DNA of 64,000 nt from Symbiodinium kawagutii. Its lineage: Eukaryota > Sar > Dinophyceae > Suessiales > Symbiodiniaceae. A model generated the notes under the pieces. That model did not search any database, was not told the origin of the DNA, and saw only the letters and a program-made list of their open reading frames with translations. Of the stretch, positions 47,551 to 59,775 are shown piece after piece (positions within the stretch are counted from its first letter, which is position 1; every line of letters starts with the position of its first letter). The stretch is taken from contig VSDK01003676.1 in NCBI GenBank assembly GCA_009767595.1, positions 753,356 through 817,355 of the forward strand, in the 5' to 3' direction. The position numbers and the translations under genes are program-made.

Positions 47551-50500
47551 ATGTCGGCGTTGGTGCGGATCACCACGGGCATCATGCCCCAGCACAGCCG
47601 TGTTGGCATGTCCCGGGCCATGGCGCAGTTCGGTGAGGCTTCTGGGACGGTGATGGCAGACATCAGGTAAGGTACCAGGGCTGTCAACCAGTTATTATTG
47701 CTTAAGGATATGAAGAATAGGGTAGTGCTATCAAATTATGAATGCTTTGATATCGATAATTTCGTACAACATCCTAAATCTCGTTGACTGTTCCGCGTGT
47801 GAAGGTTTACGTTCAGGAACCTCTTGCTGGAAGTCATGGGTTGTTTGCAATTGTTCAGTGGCCAATCCAGTTGTAAGACATGACCATCAGCAATCGTGTT
47901 GCGCTGCATGCTCATGAACAAGTTTCTTCCAAGCAGGCTTCGCTGGTGATTTCAAGGATTTGATCGCTGGTGTTATAACTGTTGACATCTGCACCTACGA
48001 AGATTACCCAGCTGTCAATAGAAATGGCTTAGTTCTCACAAGCTCCTGAGGCTCTTCACCTTAGATGTGGCTAATCTCGAGATGGTTCCGTGATCTCCTT
48101 GGTATCTTAGTGTCCAGCTTCAGGCTTGCTGTCAGCTGAGGTTGTACATTGCCACAAGCCGCCATATTCCGGCATTCCAGGTCTGGCACTGAGACGCAGG
48201 GCGGGGTTCATCATGGCTACTGATGGTCTTGGTCCAAGAATGATTTATACTAATTTGATACCAATTTGGCTATGGGTCAATATTAACCAACCAATTTCAT
48301 GGCGGATAATGACCAGCAATAATAAGGGAAAACAATGGTTAATGATGGGAAAGCAGGGGTACGGGGTTTTGACCCACAGCCATTTTGTTGGCGGTGTCAA
48401 GTTGTTTTATTTTCCCAGGTGTTAACCAATGGTTGGCTGGTTGACTAATATTGTTCACAGGGGTCGAAACCACCAAACAGATGGATGACATGATTAATTG
48501 ACTCGTTTCTGATCCAGAAAAGGCTGCTATGATGATGAGTCGCGGAGCATACCATGTGCTTGTGGGCTGTTGCCCAGCTGGACTTATGCAGATGTGCTTG
48601 CCTTGGTCAACCTGTAATTCACGGTTCGCAACATGATCAACATGCAAGGAGTGAAGCTGGACAGGTATTTGTTTTGCCCGACGTTTCAATTGATCGATTT
48701 TTTGTATGGATTTGGGTAGCTTGTAAATCCCAAATTTGGGAGGTTAATTGCTAGTTGACAAGTCGTTTCGATACAATTGACGGACATGCCCAAGACATCA
48801 AAGTGAAAACTTATCATTCGGGGATGATTCTTTGAGCGCCAAGTTCCTGGAAACCCGAGACTTTTTGGAAGATCACTTGCACAGTGCAGAGAGAGGTGCA
48901 ATGGCAGCGTGCAAGGTGAAGACTTTGTCAATGTGCGTTTTGGTTCACAGGACCCGGGGTGATGATTTCAGCAAGTTCTTTGTCGCATTTTGCCGCTTTC
49001 ATTTTCCATATGAACCGGGAAGTTGTTGCAGTCGGTAGTTTTGCTTGATCCAAAGCTTGATCCCAAATAGGAATAGATGAGCTCCTGGCTTGCTTCAGAC
49101 GGCAAATGGCCACATGCCGAGTGCCCTGGGGTACTTTTTTGACCAGACACAACTTATATACCATCGCCATAGCGTCATCTAAAGTGAGCAGAAGTGGCAT
49201 TAACGGTGATGAATGTGTTCCCACTGGCCAAGCCTCCAAAAATGGCTGTGGTTCAAAACCCCGTACCCCTGGCTCCCCTATCATTAACCATTGTTTCCCT
49301 TTTTGTTGGTCATCATCCCCCATGAAATTGGTTGGTTAACTGCTTGACCCATAGCCATAGCTGGCTTGCTAGTTGTTATCCCTACTATTAACCAGCAAAA
49401 CCAGCTAGTTAAACCCTATAAGGTCGCCATAGCTGGTATATCCCTTATATCCCCTACTATTGTTAGTTATCATCCCCTACTATTAACCAGCAAAACCAGC
49501 TAGTTAAACCCTATAAGGTCGCCATAGCTGGTATATCCCTTATATCCCCTACTATTGTTAGTTTTTTTATCCCCTACTATTAACCAGCAAAACCAGCTAG
49601 TTAAACCCTATAAGGTTCACTTAACCAGTGGTTGGTTGGTTGAACCTGGCCATTCCACCTGGCCCATGTGCCGAAGCCACGCCTGGCCCGTGAGGATGCC
49701 GCGGACCGTGCCTATGCGGCCTTGAAGGCGGGACAGGTCTTCGTCGATGGCTTCCCTGTGGGCGTTGGGCCTGCGGGCGGCGGTGGCGGCAAAGGAGGCG
49801 GTACCTTGGACGAGAAATTCAGGTCCTCAGCTGGGTGCCTGGATGGAAACTGGATGGATTTTTTAGCTGTGGTTTTTTCTGTGGTTAATAGAGAGAGAGA
49901 GAGAGAGAGAGAGATGGTCAACAATAGGGGACAATGGTGGATTACAGCTATGAACTTAGCTTTTTAGCCTTTTTGGGATGCGATTGAATTGCCATAGAAC
50001 CACTAAAAGTTAGACTTTTAGCAAGGGATCCAAAAGTCACCAAGGAAAGCAACAGCGGGACCCTAACAAGGGGTATCCATTGCTGAGGATCTATGTCAGT
50101 TGACTGTTTCCAGCAGTGCATTTGGTGGGACCCACTGTGATGAAATCACCCGCAGTGGCGGTGAGTTGCATCCCCGACCCAACATGTCCTGATGGGATGA
50201 ACGTGGACCGACATGGCTTGGGTCCCGCCTACAGTATTTGCTGTTGATGCTTGTGTTGCTGATGCTGAAGCAGCTTTGCGCTGTCATGAAGTCATGCACG
50301 GTTGCAACTCCTTTGGCTAAGTATGGTATGCTTGAGCTCGTTCATTTTCAACCAGTTTGTTTCTTACATTTTTACCCATTTAGCGTCAGCTAGCTGAAGT
50401 TGCTCTTGCTCTAGCAAGTAATTGGCAGGGACAGAACCTCCAAAAGTCACAAAGAATTGAACAATTCAATTATTGTCCCCCCACCTCGCCAGGCTCAATT

Positions 50501-53500
50501 CCCCCCAGGGTCGTGGCATTACAGTTTCCACTTGTTGCGGTTTTCTTCAACAAAAATGAATAATATCGCTATTTGTTTTTCCAGTCAAGTCAGTTGCAAT
50601 GCTAGCTTTCGTCACCTACCCCTGGCCTCAAGTTTCTTGCTTTCGTTCGCTTTCGTTGCTCCATTTTGAACACAAGCTGCCCAGGTTCTTCCGTCTCAGA
50701 TGTTGCCCTTTTTTGTTCATGTTGTTATCCTTGTCAGTACTCCCATTGTTTTCACCAACTGTTCCCTTCATCTATATTCCAACGAGCACGCTGTCACATG
50801 TATAAAAACAAAGACCTAAACGAATCAAGATACTCAAAATGACCCAAAAATATCTAAGAACATCAACCTACATCATCAACCCTGCACCCATCAACCTACA
50901 ACCCTACACCTCCAACACCAGCCACCTCCCAAGACTTCCCCAGGAAACGATGGCCCCTTAGCCATCTCCAACAGCGGCGGCGGCCCCCCGCGCCGGCCCC
51001 GCAGCCGCAGCCCGCCGCGGCTCTACGGGCGCAACCCCGCCCGGAGGCCCGGGGGCCCCCGGCGGAGCCCGTCAGCGCAGCCCACCGCGGGAGCGAAGGA
51101 AGAGGAGCCCACCAGGTGCTGCCAGGGGCGCTGCCACCGGGGGGCTGCTGGTGAACAGCTGGCCTCCTCAACAAGCCAAGGAAGTTGGGAATGCCAGCGG
51201 TGGTTGGATGGCATCAACGAAAGATGGTTGAAAGGATAGGATGTGGCAACAATTGCGTGTTTTTTTTTTTCTGAAGCCAAGAAGTTGTGGGCATTCTGCG
51301 GTAGTTTGGAGATGTTTGGAGCAAAGTTCGTGCACTGACCAGGCCGGCAAGGTTGGGTTCTATTTTTTTCAATGCACCCATCTACCAACTTCAAAGAAAT
51401 ATTCCCATGTTTTTCAGTGAGCCCCATTGTTTTTCGCAGCAGGTTCCACTCTTCACCCATCCAAGTTTGACGGTTGGTCCAATCACATAATGATAAAGTT
51501 GAATCATCTACGATGGGATCAATCACATATGAATGATAAAGTTGAATCACATATGAATCTTTATGACCAATCACATAAATGTCAGTCATATGTCACCATC
51601 TACATATCTACCTCCTATATCTCCTTGCATGGCACCGGATGGCCACTGGTAGCTACACGTGGCGCCAGGTGAGGCCCCTAGGGCCAACTTCCCCTCGCGC
51701 AACGATCCCAAGAGCCCCAGTCCACGACGCCTGGTGCGAGAGATGGGAGGTGGGGCCGCCCCCAACGTGGCACGGAGGGCAGGATGCTGATGCCAGTGGT
51801 CCCTAACCATGATTTCTAGGGGTCATAAGCTACTTTATCGATCTTGATAGGGCTTACAACCAGGGTTACGACCCCAGCTGCACATCCAAGTATGGGTGGT
51901 TCATCTACAGATGGGTGGCATTATGAATGAAGTTGGGATTTGGCACTGTACATGGCATGATGAGCTGCTACTGTAGATGCATATGGGTGGTTTATTTACA
52001 CATGGCTTCTGCATTTTACAGATACAGATACGAGGTGCGCTCATTTATACACCTGTCATGTTGAGGTGTTTCTTTCTAGGTGCATCGCCAACATGTGTAG
52101 CGCTACACATGCTTGTATGTTGTTTTGTATGATTGTTAGTCTTAAGAGTGTCCACCACCCCCGGCCATCATGGTTTCTTTAAGGTTCCCCCGTCAGTCAG
52201 TTGGATTGTTCACACTTGATTAAAATGTGCCGCAGCCCATGACAGTATTTGTCGCACCAGTGCTTGATGGGGGCTCAGGTATTTTGATCACTGTAGTACA
52301 TAATGCCTCCAAACTGGAAATACAGGTGAGGAGCCTATGAAAAAGGATCTAGACAGGAGCCCATGGACTGGCTACAATTCGTTGGGCCATGCGGGAAGCA
52401 TGTAAATCTTATGATGTGTGGAGGTTCTTGAATCTGGATTTGCCTTGAAACGCAGCTAAACTCATAGGTCATACTACTTGCAATCCTATCAATACTTTCC
52501 ACACACCAGACATCCATGACTGTTTTCCAGGGACTGTGGAGCAATAAACATGCTAGCCCACCGCAAACGTTTAGAACAACTGTAGAAGATCATGCACTTG
52601 ATTTTCGATAAATGCATCACTACTTGGCTAGGTGTGAGAAAAACCGCTGAAACATTCAATGTTTCACTTTTACAAACTTAAGAAGCTAGCCATTTACAAG
52701 CTAAACTGAGCATTTCAATCCATTTGGGCTCGCAATGATCCGCTTGCGAACTGTCGTGAAGGATTGTGGAGCAAGTTCCGTGTGCATCCGCGTGCACTAT
52801 GACTCTGTAGTTTTTTGCCGCCGGTTGCAATCAGTTTCTTTTTTCCATGAAGCCTTTAAGTACATGATACATAGTTGCATCTCCTTGCATTGCTGATTGG
52901 TCCTTTTCCCATGGGTGCATCTATTGAGTCAAAAATCTGGGTCCTTGTGTGCCATAGCGCGATTTTGCTAGTTAGTATTAATGCACTTCAGTAAAACCTC
53001 TTGGACCTGCAAGCTCCACATTGTGTCCTCAGATGTTCTAGCTCGTGGTGACGGCAAGCGAATTCATTTCCAGGTCAGTTTACGACAGGGGAACCGTTAT
53101 CGACCATCACCAGCCATGGTTATTTTGACCCTTGTTGATAAATGGGTGGTATCCTCGTTGCTGAGAGTTTTTGCAGCACCATCGTGCTTCAACATTATCA
53201 ACCATTGCCGTAGGCCATCCTTGCCATGCTTAGCGATAGGCCAACCATCACTGACTATTGCCAGCCATTACTACTCTGTACTTGACATGCTTACCCTGTT
53301 CTAAGCATTACAAACCATCATCAATCATTAGTAGCAAATCATGAGAGAGAAGCCAATAGTTGGTACTGTCACTTTTCCTTTCAACACATCAATAACAGTC
53401 ATCTATTCACACCTGACTGATCAATATTAACCTCTACAATCATATCAACCATTCCCAACTGAGTCTATAGCTAGCTATTGCCCAGCAATCGCACTACCTA

Positions 53501-55252
53501 TTAACAATCGTTAGCCATCAGATTCAGAATCAAAACCAACCATAAAAACCAATCAACATAAACAATCAGTAACCTTTAAGCCATGTGCAGAGCCTAAATT
53601 TCACCAGAGATCCTCAAACTATCAATCCCTATGCCAATCAATCCACCCAAATCCACCAAAATCTCCAAGAAGCCACCAAAATCCACAGAATCCCCGCAAA
53701 TCTTGACCCTCATCATCATCCTCATCACCCTCATCACCTTCACCCATGTGACCCACGTCGCCCTTGACCATCACCGCGGCATTGCCAGGCCGCCGTGGCT
53801 CGCGGTCGCGCTCCTACATGCGCGAGCGGCGCCGCGAGGAACGCGCCAGCGAGTTCTCGGGAGGCGCGAGCTCGTTGGAGCGCCAGGGCCTGGTGAAGGG
53901 TTGGCGGATGGTTGGTACGTTGGTGAATGGTTGGTGCATGGTAGGTGCATGGTAGGTTAATGGTTGAATGGTTGGTAGGTGAAGGGTTGGTAGGTGAAGG
54001 GTTGGTAGGTGAATGGTGGTTGGTGCATGGTAGGTGACTGGTTGGTTAAGAAGGTGAATGGTTGGTTGATGAATGGTTGGTGATTAAGAAGGTGAATGAT
54101 TGGTTGTTTGGTAGTGATTAACTGTGGTTAATGCTGGGTGAATGGTTGGTGAATGGTTGGCAATTTGTGGTTAATTGCAGTGGTTAGTACTGGACAGTGG
54201 TCGGTTGACAATAGTGAGAGAATGGTTGGTAGTGGTTGGTAGTGGCCAAGTTGATAGTGGTCAATTAAGGGTTGGTTAGTGGTTGGTTGGTTGAAGGCCC
54301 TGAGGGTTGCTGAATGATTGCTGGTGAAGAAGCATCAATCATGAAGAAAGATAGAGATATACTTATACGAAGGTTTCCAAAATAGTTGGTTTACTATAGT
54401 AAATGGTGAACAAACTGGATGATTTGGGGGCACCCCTATCTCGAGAAACACCCATATACAAACTATAATCAAGTGGTTGAGTGGCTGGGTGGTCAGCTGG
54501 TGGTTGGCTGGTCAACTGATCAGTATTGACGAGTTGCTGACCCGTGTTGAGGAATCATCGTGGGAACTTGGCTGGCCTGGCGGCTGGTGAACCACCAATG
54601 TGTGATATCAGTAGCAATATAGGGATATACCGTACCAACTATAATTGGTTGGTTGGTTTGGTATGGTGGATTAATGGTGGTGAATAACCATTAATAAACA
54701 GCCATCATAGGGACATGCCAACTATAGCTGGTTGGTTGGCTGATGTTGGCTCAATCTGGTTGTTTTTTCTTTTGAAGGACCCAAGTCTTGATACGCACTC
54801 GTTCAAGCATAATTATTCCAATCAGAGACCATCGTTCCTAAGGCCAGGCATGCCACTGATTCGGTGGTCAGGGGCCCAAGTTAGGAGTACCGACTAGCCC
54901 AGTTGAGGACATAGATGTGTTTTTCACACTGAGTTTGTACTTCAGTAGTTTAGTCGACCGAGCAGCCAAATGAATGACCAGCAGTGGTAGCAAATGTGAC
55001 ATGTGTTTTTAGAAGGACGCCGGGGTTGCTGGGGTGTCAGGACCTAGCATGATCAAGAACAAGAAGGAGCGAACGCCATCGCCAGACCCGCCTGGCCCTA
55101 TGAAGAACCCAAACCCAGTGACTGGGCAGGGCGAAGGGCCAGCTGACAAGCTCGGGCAAACCAAGGAGAGTTTCGCCGCAGTTTCTTTTTTTGGTAGGGC
55201 ATTGACCAGCACGATCAAAAGTAGGTACCGTTTCAATAATTCAAACGTATAA
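47551..55252 (+). CDS. RNA-binding, RS-rich (SR-like) protein gene
   Basis: Exons: 47551-47666 (ATG in GCCACCATG context; RVGMSRAMAQFGE; donor CAG|GTAAGG), perhaps 48181-48205, about 49690 to 49800-49822 (DAADRAYAALKAGQVFVDGF then Gly-rich), 50944-51115 (PRRPRSRSPPRLYGRNPARR), 51682-51782 (RNDPKSPSPRRLVREMGGG; GA donor), 53789-53892 (GSRSRSYMRERRREERASEF) and 55016-55252 (KKERTPSPDPPGPMKN, TAA). The last four joins are phase-consistent and use AG|G. The first part reads like an RRM-type fold (helix with QFGE, then AYAALKAGQVFVDGF), and the rest is an Arg/Ser-rich tail as in splicing factors and other RNA-binding proteins. It would act in the nucleus on RNA. The exon carrying the middle RRM strand is not found, and the 49.8/50.9 kb join is uncertain. 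Confidence 0.55.
48267..48382 (+). mobile_element. Family B element (B6), full length
   Basis: TGGCTATGGGTCAATATTAA, ACCAACCAATTTCATGG, GGGGTACGGGGTTTTGACCC, ACAGCCA. It is followed 5 bases later by family A element A12. Confidence 0.8.
48387..48480 (+). mobile_element. Family A introner-like element (A12)
   Basis: GTTGGCGGTGTCAAGTTGTT, GGTTGACTAATATTGTTCAC and GTCGAAACCACCAAACAG. It lies in a gene intron in sense orientation. Confidence 0.7.
49242..49358 (-). mobile_element. Family B element, inverted (B7)
   Basis: TGGCTGTGGTTCAAAACCCC, GTACCCCTGGCTCCCC and GCTTGACCCATAGCCA. It directly precedes the 95-bp tandem repeat. Confidence 0.75.
49381..49615. repeat. Tandem repeat, period 95-97 bp
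   Basis: Units start at 49381, 49476 and 49573 with CCTACTATTAACCAGCAAAA and are nearly identical. The third is partial. Each unit includes CCATAGCTGG, which also occurs at the end of B7. Confidence 0.85.
49890..49913. repeat. (GA)n microsatellite
   Basis: Perfect GA run shortly after the 49.8 kb exon. Confidence 0.9.
49936..50045 (+). mobile_element. Family F element (F2)
   Basis: GGTGGATTACAGCTATGAAC, GCCATAGAACCACTAAAAG, CTTTTAGCAAGGGATCC and AAAAGTCACC. Matches F1 throughout. Confidence 0.55.
51793..51895 (+). mobile_element. Family E element (E2)
   Basis: AGTGGTCCCTAACCATG, GGGGTCATAAGCTACTTTAT and GCTGCACATCCAAGTATG line up with E1. It begins 11 bases after the exon ending at 51782. 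Confidence 0.5.
51896..53788. other. Intron sequence, no exon seen
   Basis: AT-rich interior of the RS-rich gene. The last 450 bases (53320-53760) are rich in AACCATCA-type words and pyrimidines before the acceptor at 53788. Confidence 0.4.
53895..54320. repeat. Minisatellite of GAATGGTTGGT units
   Basis: Diverged tandem copies of GGTTGGTAGGTGAAT and GGTTGGTGCATGGTAGGT, starting right after the exon end at 53892. Confidence 0.8.
54371..54452 (-). mobile_element. Family C element, inverted (C7), shortened
   Basis: AAGGTTTCCAAAATAGTTGG, GGATGATTTGGGGGCACCCC and TATCTCGAGAAACACC. Confidence 0.55.
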
Positions 55253-55810
55253 GTGCATCGTCTGTGCATTTTGTACATACAAGTGCATTGCATTGCTGTT
55301 TAAATATCGTTTGAAATACCATACTTGCAGGTTTGCTATTATATGTTTTTTGATTATTAATATGATAATCGAAAAATATGGTAAGCATATGATTATACAT
55401 TATTTTTTGATTATACCATATGGTAAGCATGATTTTACAGGCTTTTTTTCACATCCCATATGTGCAAGAATGCTGGAGACCATCCGTGACCAGGTCATGC
55501 TGGATCTCAGCATATGCAACAGCTGGATCCAAGCATATGCAACTAAATTAAAATAGCAACTACAGTTGGATGATTAGTTTGATCCTGCCTATATTTTAAC
55601 TAGTATGGTTGACCCTTCACCATCCTGGTTGAATCAGCATGGTCCTAGACCTCATTGGATGATGTTAGATGATCCTTCCTGGTTGGAGGACTTCCCCTTG
55701 TGCTGCATACATGGTTCCCTGGCCATCGGTAGCCAACAATTGTAGTATTGATGCTGCTCTGATCCCGAAAGTCAACCATTGAAGTGGCCGTGCTGACCAT
55801 CTATTTTAAT

Positions 55811-55878
55811 TGGCTGGTGGTTGGGAGGGAGCTAGGGGGTAGCCCTATACCCTTTTAATGGGAGAGCTAAGGAGCCAG
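55811..55878. repeat. Family G repeat (G3)
   Basis: GTTGGGAGGGAGCTAGGGGG and then GAGAGCTAAGGAGCCAGCAG. A partly duplicated version of the 19122 and 27661 blocks. Confidence 0.4.
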
Positions 55879-56000
55879 CAGGACCAATGCTTTTCCTGGA
55901 TGTGGTACCTCTTGCCATCAACGGCTGGCTCCTCTCTGCAAGGTGAAAAATCCCTTCTTCCGAGCAGATCGCAGCCCTTCCATGGTGGCAGCATACTGAG

Positions 56001-56327
56001 GGCGATATGGGGCGCAATCTCACTGCTGGACGTGCATTGGGCACCACCACGCACCAAAGGGCAAGCAGTGGCAAGCAGGCACCAGAAATGCATTTGCTCA
56101 AAGGAGCAGGAACACATAGCTGCCAAGTCAGTCGAGGTTTGGATGGTGGGGGTGCGCAATTCATGGATCTCAATCAATCCGAGAAGCTCAGAAATTGGAC
56201 TGTGCGACTAAGAGAGGCGCGGAAGGAAAATAATATGCTGCATTTGGCTGCGCAGATTGAACCTGAGGCCCAGAAGACTGAGCTGAAAACTTGTCGCAAC
56301 TTGAAAATGGCAGCTGAAGATTTATAA
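56001..56327 (+). CDS. Open frame of 108 codons, possible terminal exon
   Basis: A CTGAG|GGC acceptor is followed by an open frame to TAA. The second half (SEKLRNWTVRLREARKENNM, then QKTELKTCRN) is charged and probably helical. Third-position bias is weaker than in the good exons. It could be a terminal exon of an upstream gene or chance. No family recognised. Confidence 0.35.
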   Translation, partial: GDMGRNLTAGRALGTTTHQRASSGKQAPEMHLLKGAGTHSCQVSRGLDGGGAQFMDLNQSEKLRNWTVRLREARKENNMLHLAAQIEPEAQKTELKTCRNLKMAAEDL

Positions 56328-56494
56328 TTATTTTGGTGCTGGTGTTTTGTTTGCCTTTGGGAAATACAACCATGCAATGCCACATGTGAGCCATATATCA
56401 TTCATTGTCCGGGAAAGTGTTCTGGTTGCTTTGTACAGTACTATCATTCCGACAGTTCGATCACCCACAGTGTTTCCTATGCGTTCAGCAGCAG

Positions 56495-57743
56495 GTGGTA
56501 CCAGAACCTCGAGAAAAAATGGTAGGAAACCATGGGAAACCAATGGAAAACCAAAACTTTGCGAAATCGCTACTTACGGGCACAAACGTTGATTGTGACC
56601 TGCGGGTCCAGCTGCACCTATTGTCCCCTGTCCCAACTAGGCCTAGCCAAGTTGGCCGATCCAAAGCTGTTGATTGTATCCTTTGCAGTGCTATGTGTTG
56701 CTTACTCTGGCCCCTCGTACTGGTATGAAGTTGTTGATATAATATTGTTGGGATCGGTTGAGGTACCTCATATTGGGCTCACTCTTGCAATCTCATTTGC
56801 ATGATGGTGAATTAATTATTGGCCGTTGGTGATCAACCTTCGTTTTGTTGCGAGTAGCTGCTTGCGCTTGCCACATCCCAGATGTAGCTGTTTCCCCGCA
56901 ACCCGCAGGACTCGGAAGATGCCGGTGCTGCGGGTACGGCGGCCGTGTTTGATGCTGAATGGCCCAAGCATCAAGCGGTGACCCCCCTTTAATTTTCTAA
57001 TACCAGCAGCGTTGGTATGGTGTTCACAATTTTAGTCTACACCAAGTTCATTCTCATGTGAAGATGTTCGGACCAATGCTCGCATATTTGGGTGGCACAT
57101 GGTGGCACCAAAACATATACGATATGACATATGAGTAAACCGGATTGGCTTCCGCCAAGCATGTTTTTTTAGGGGAAGGGAGGTGTTGCTTAGCCGAGTA
57201 ATGAGAGAGTCCGTGTGGTACATGGGTTTATTTGTTGCTGCGAACTTGCTGAGAACTCCAGTTGCTATTGCTGCTGCTGCCCCCGTGTCGAAGCTGCTGT
57301 TGCTGTTGTTTTTGTTGGCAGTAGCGCTGCCGAGCGCGGCACCGCGCAGCAAAATGCGATCATTCCTACAGCCTCGCATTGATCACCAACATGAAGTGAC
57401 TTTGGCCGCCTTTGGCCCACAAGAACCCCCTCTCTAGCTGTACAGAATGCTACTTCCGATCAGCCAAAGGCTTAGCAAACCCCGGAGAGTAAATCACATC
57501 AAAATCCTGGTTGAGGGTGTACCCTGTTTTAAAAGACGGGATTTGCAAGGCAATTTTCCCTGAGACACTTTGCGAATGACCACTTCCATCAACCACTCAT
57601 CAACCAACCAATTCATCAACCTTGCACCTGAGACCAGGCTACGAAAAGCGACCCAACTGGCGGAAGAGGTATCGTCGCGTTTTGCCATTCGAGGAGGCGC
57701 CTCTTTCCTTTTGGAAGTACGTTGGGGCCCCATGCCAGTGTGA
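56495..57743 (+). CDS. 3' part of a gene with a membrane segment
   Basis: Exons: 56495-56521 (weak, GTAGGA donor), 56641-56762, 56909-56961 and 57638-57743 (TGA). The second carries a hydrophobic stretch (LLIVSFAVLCVAY) followed by WYEVVDIILLGSVE, so one membrane span is likely. The third reads DSEDAGAAGTAAVFDAEW and the last RKATQLAEEVSSRFAIRGG. Phases fit for all joins. The donor after 56961 is GC (TG|GCCC), the others GT, and acceptors are AG|G. A later GT donor at 56978 is possible but breaks phase with 57638. The protein N-terminus is not found and I recognise no family. The open hydrophobic frame at 57183-57437 has no AG|G acceptor and was left out. Confidence 0.45.
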
Positions 57744-58377
57744 CATGTCTTGCCAAAGGGTCAGATGACATGATTGAAGAACAGATTCATTATGGAAATG
57801 TTGATGGTTGCTTGTACAATGTTACATCCTTCATGGCTGTATTTGCCTCAATCCCTGAATCCTTCGATAGCTGCACTATTGGGGGACCGACGTAGGATCA
57901 GCTATGCCTTGGTAAAGCACGGAATTAGCTGGTTGATTTGCCAAACTATTCGCCAGGCGCTAACTGTCACTGACCCCTATCAAACAGATGCTCTGATTGT
58001 TTTACCCAACACTGCTACTTCATCTAAGGGAATCATTATTCACCATCAACAACAATGAACCATCATCGATCATCCTTAGCTATACTCCAATCACAAACCA
58101 CTCACCTTTACTCATTTTTTATTATTCACCACCACGAGCCACCATGGCATCTCACTTGTGAAGTAATCAGCATAATCCATCACAAACTGCCAGCATGATG
58201 ATCATGATTAATTATGATAATCCATCATAATCATCCTAATCCATCACAAGCCGCCCTTTCAAATCTTTGCGAGTGATCATTTCTAAGCACCGCTTCTCTA
58301 GGCACGGCGCTGTGTGCAAGCCATTGGATTCAGCTGCCGCACCTTGCCATGTCCTGCTGGTGCCAGAGATATGGATA

Positions 58378-58496
58378 TGGCGAGCTGGGTCAATATTAAG
58401 TAGCCAATAATGGGGATAATAACCATGCAGTAATAATAGGGAATACAATGGTTGATGATGGGGGAACCAGGGGTACAGGGTTTTGACCCACTGCCA
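58378..58496 (+). mobile_element. Family B element (B8)
   Basis: TGGCGAGCTGGGTCAATATT, ATAGGGAATACAATGGTTG, GGGGTACAGGGTTTTGACCC and ACTGCCA. The left end is slightly altered. Confidence 0.7.
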
Positions 58497-58761
58497 TATG
58501 GATATACAATTTGCATGGATGGACACATGCATGCACATACCACACGCATACCTTGACAGATCTGATGGACCAGGCTACAGGGCTAATCCTGCACACAGAT
58601 ACCTGCAGATACAGTTGGGCTCAGGTCTATGTGCAGTCTCAAAGTCTATGTGCATTTGATTGCACAATTTGGAAGATATGTGGTATATTTGTTTATGGAC
58701 TCTCGTATCTATGTGCATGATGCAAAGGTTGGGATGAACACACACGGATAGATTACACAGC

Positions 58762-58798
<37 letters not shown>

Positions 58799-58882
58799 GT
58801 AGATAGATAGATAGATAGATTGATTGATTGATTGATTGATATAGTTAGATAGATAGATAGATAGTTAGATAGATAGATAGGT
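58762..58882. repeat. (GATA)n microsatellite
   Basis: Long GATA array with GATT interruptions, followed by a (TA) run at about 58896-58912. Confidence 0.95.
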
Positions 58883-59775
58883 TCTTTATTCAAATATATA
58901 TATATATATATTTATAAATACATATATGAACATATGTACATTAATGTACGTGTACAATTGCATTCAGGCTACACAACTATCTTGCCTGACACTGGTTTAC
59001 CATACCCCGTCACGGTGGCAATTCCATGCAACCAATCACACCATCGGATCCACCAGGCAGTTTGATTAGCGAAGAGCACTGTCGCACTGCCAAGGTAATG
59101 AGTGGGATGAATGGGTTGCAGATGGCAAGAAGTCACCATTTTTGGGACCATATGTGCCAAGTGATCCTGAAGTGACTTGGACAACTGCGCAGTCGGTTTC
59201 TCACACGGCCGTGGATTATGACCAAGTGTCACATGGACACAGTGAGGCTAGCATCAAGACTGTTTGGTCAATGTTTCTTGCCTCGTGATGCAAAGTTGGG
59301 GCCGATGCTGAGCGATGGTCGAAGCAATCCCATCTACAGTAAGTTTAAAAGCTTTGTCACCTAGGATGTACCCTTGGCAGTTTGGCTAAGCATCTTCAAA
59401 CAGTAAAAAAGGATCCAAATTGGCAAGATTGGCTTTGAGGATTCCAATTATTTTGGGACTGTGGTGCGGCAGTCGTGAGCAGAATCTTGTTTGCCCAAAT
59501 CCAACATGAAGCGTGGTGTGTGGCCTTCCCACGAGGTAATTGTGGATAATCAACCGAATGGTAAACATTTGTTTGTTATTGCTGTGTCAAATTCACAGAG
59601 GTTTTTGTTCCCTCCATGTCTGGAAGAGGCAATCAAATCTATTGACTGATGTTTGAGCGCAATTAGCTGTTTGATTTATTGAGAACTGACAGCATCACAA
59701 GTTGAGCTTAGCTGAAAGGTATCATGATGATCCGTTCACCAGCCAGCCAACCTGTCAATCAACCAATGGGAGAAG

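Larger units (their letters stand above)
57744..59775. other. Intergenic stretch with repeats, no gene called
   Basis: Contains B8, a GATA array and a TA run. A short GC-rich patch at 58300-58370 follows a CTAG|G acceptor but no frame stands out. Confidence 0.45.

Noticed and set aside
57183..57437. Multi-span membrane exon
   Set aside because: The hydrophobic reading comes from a GCTGCT/GTTGCT-rich stretch. No AG|G acceptor, and the reverse strand is equally open.
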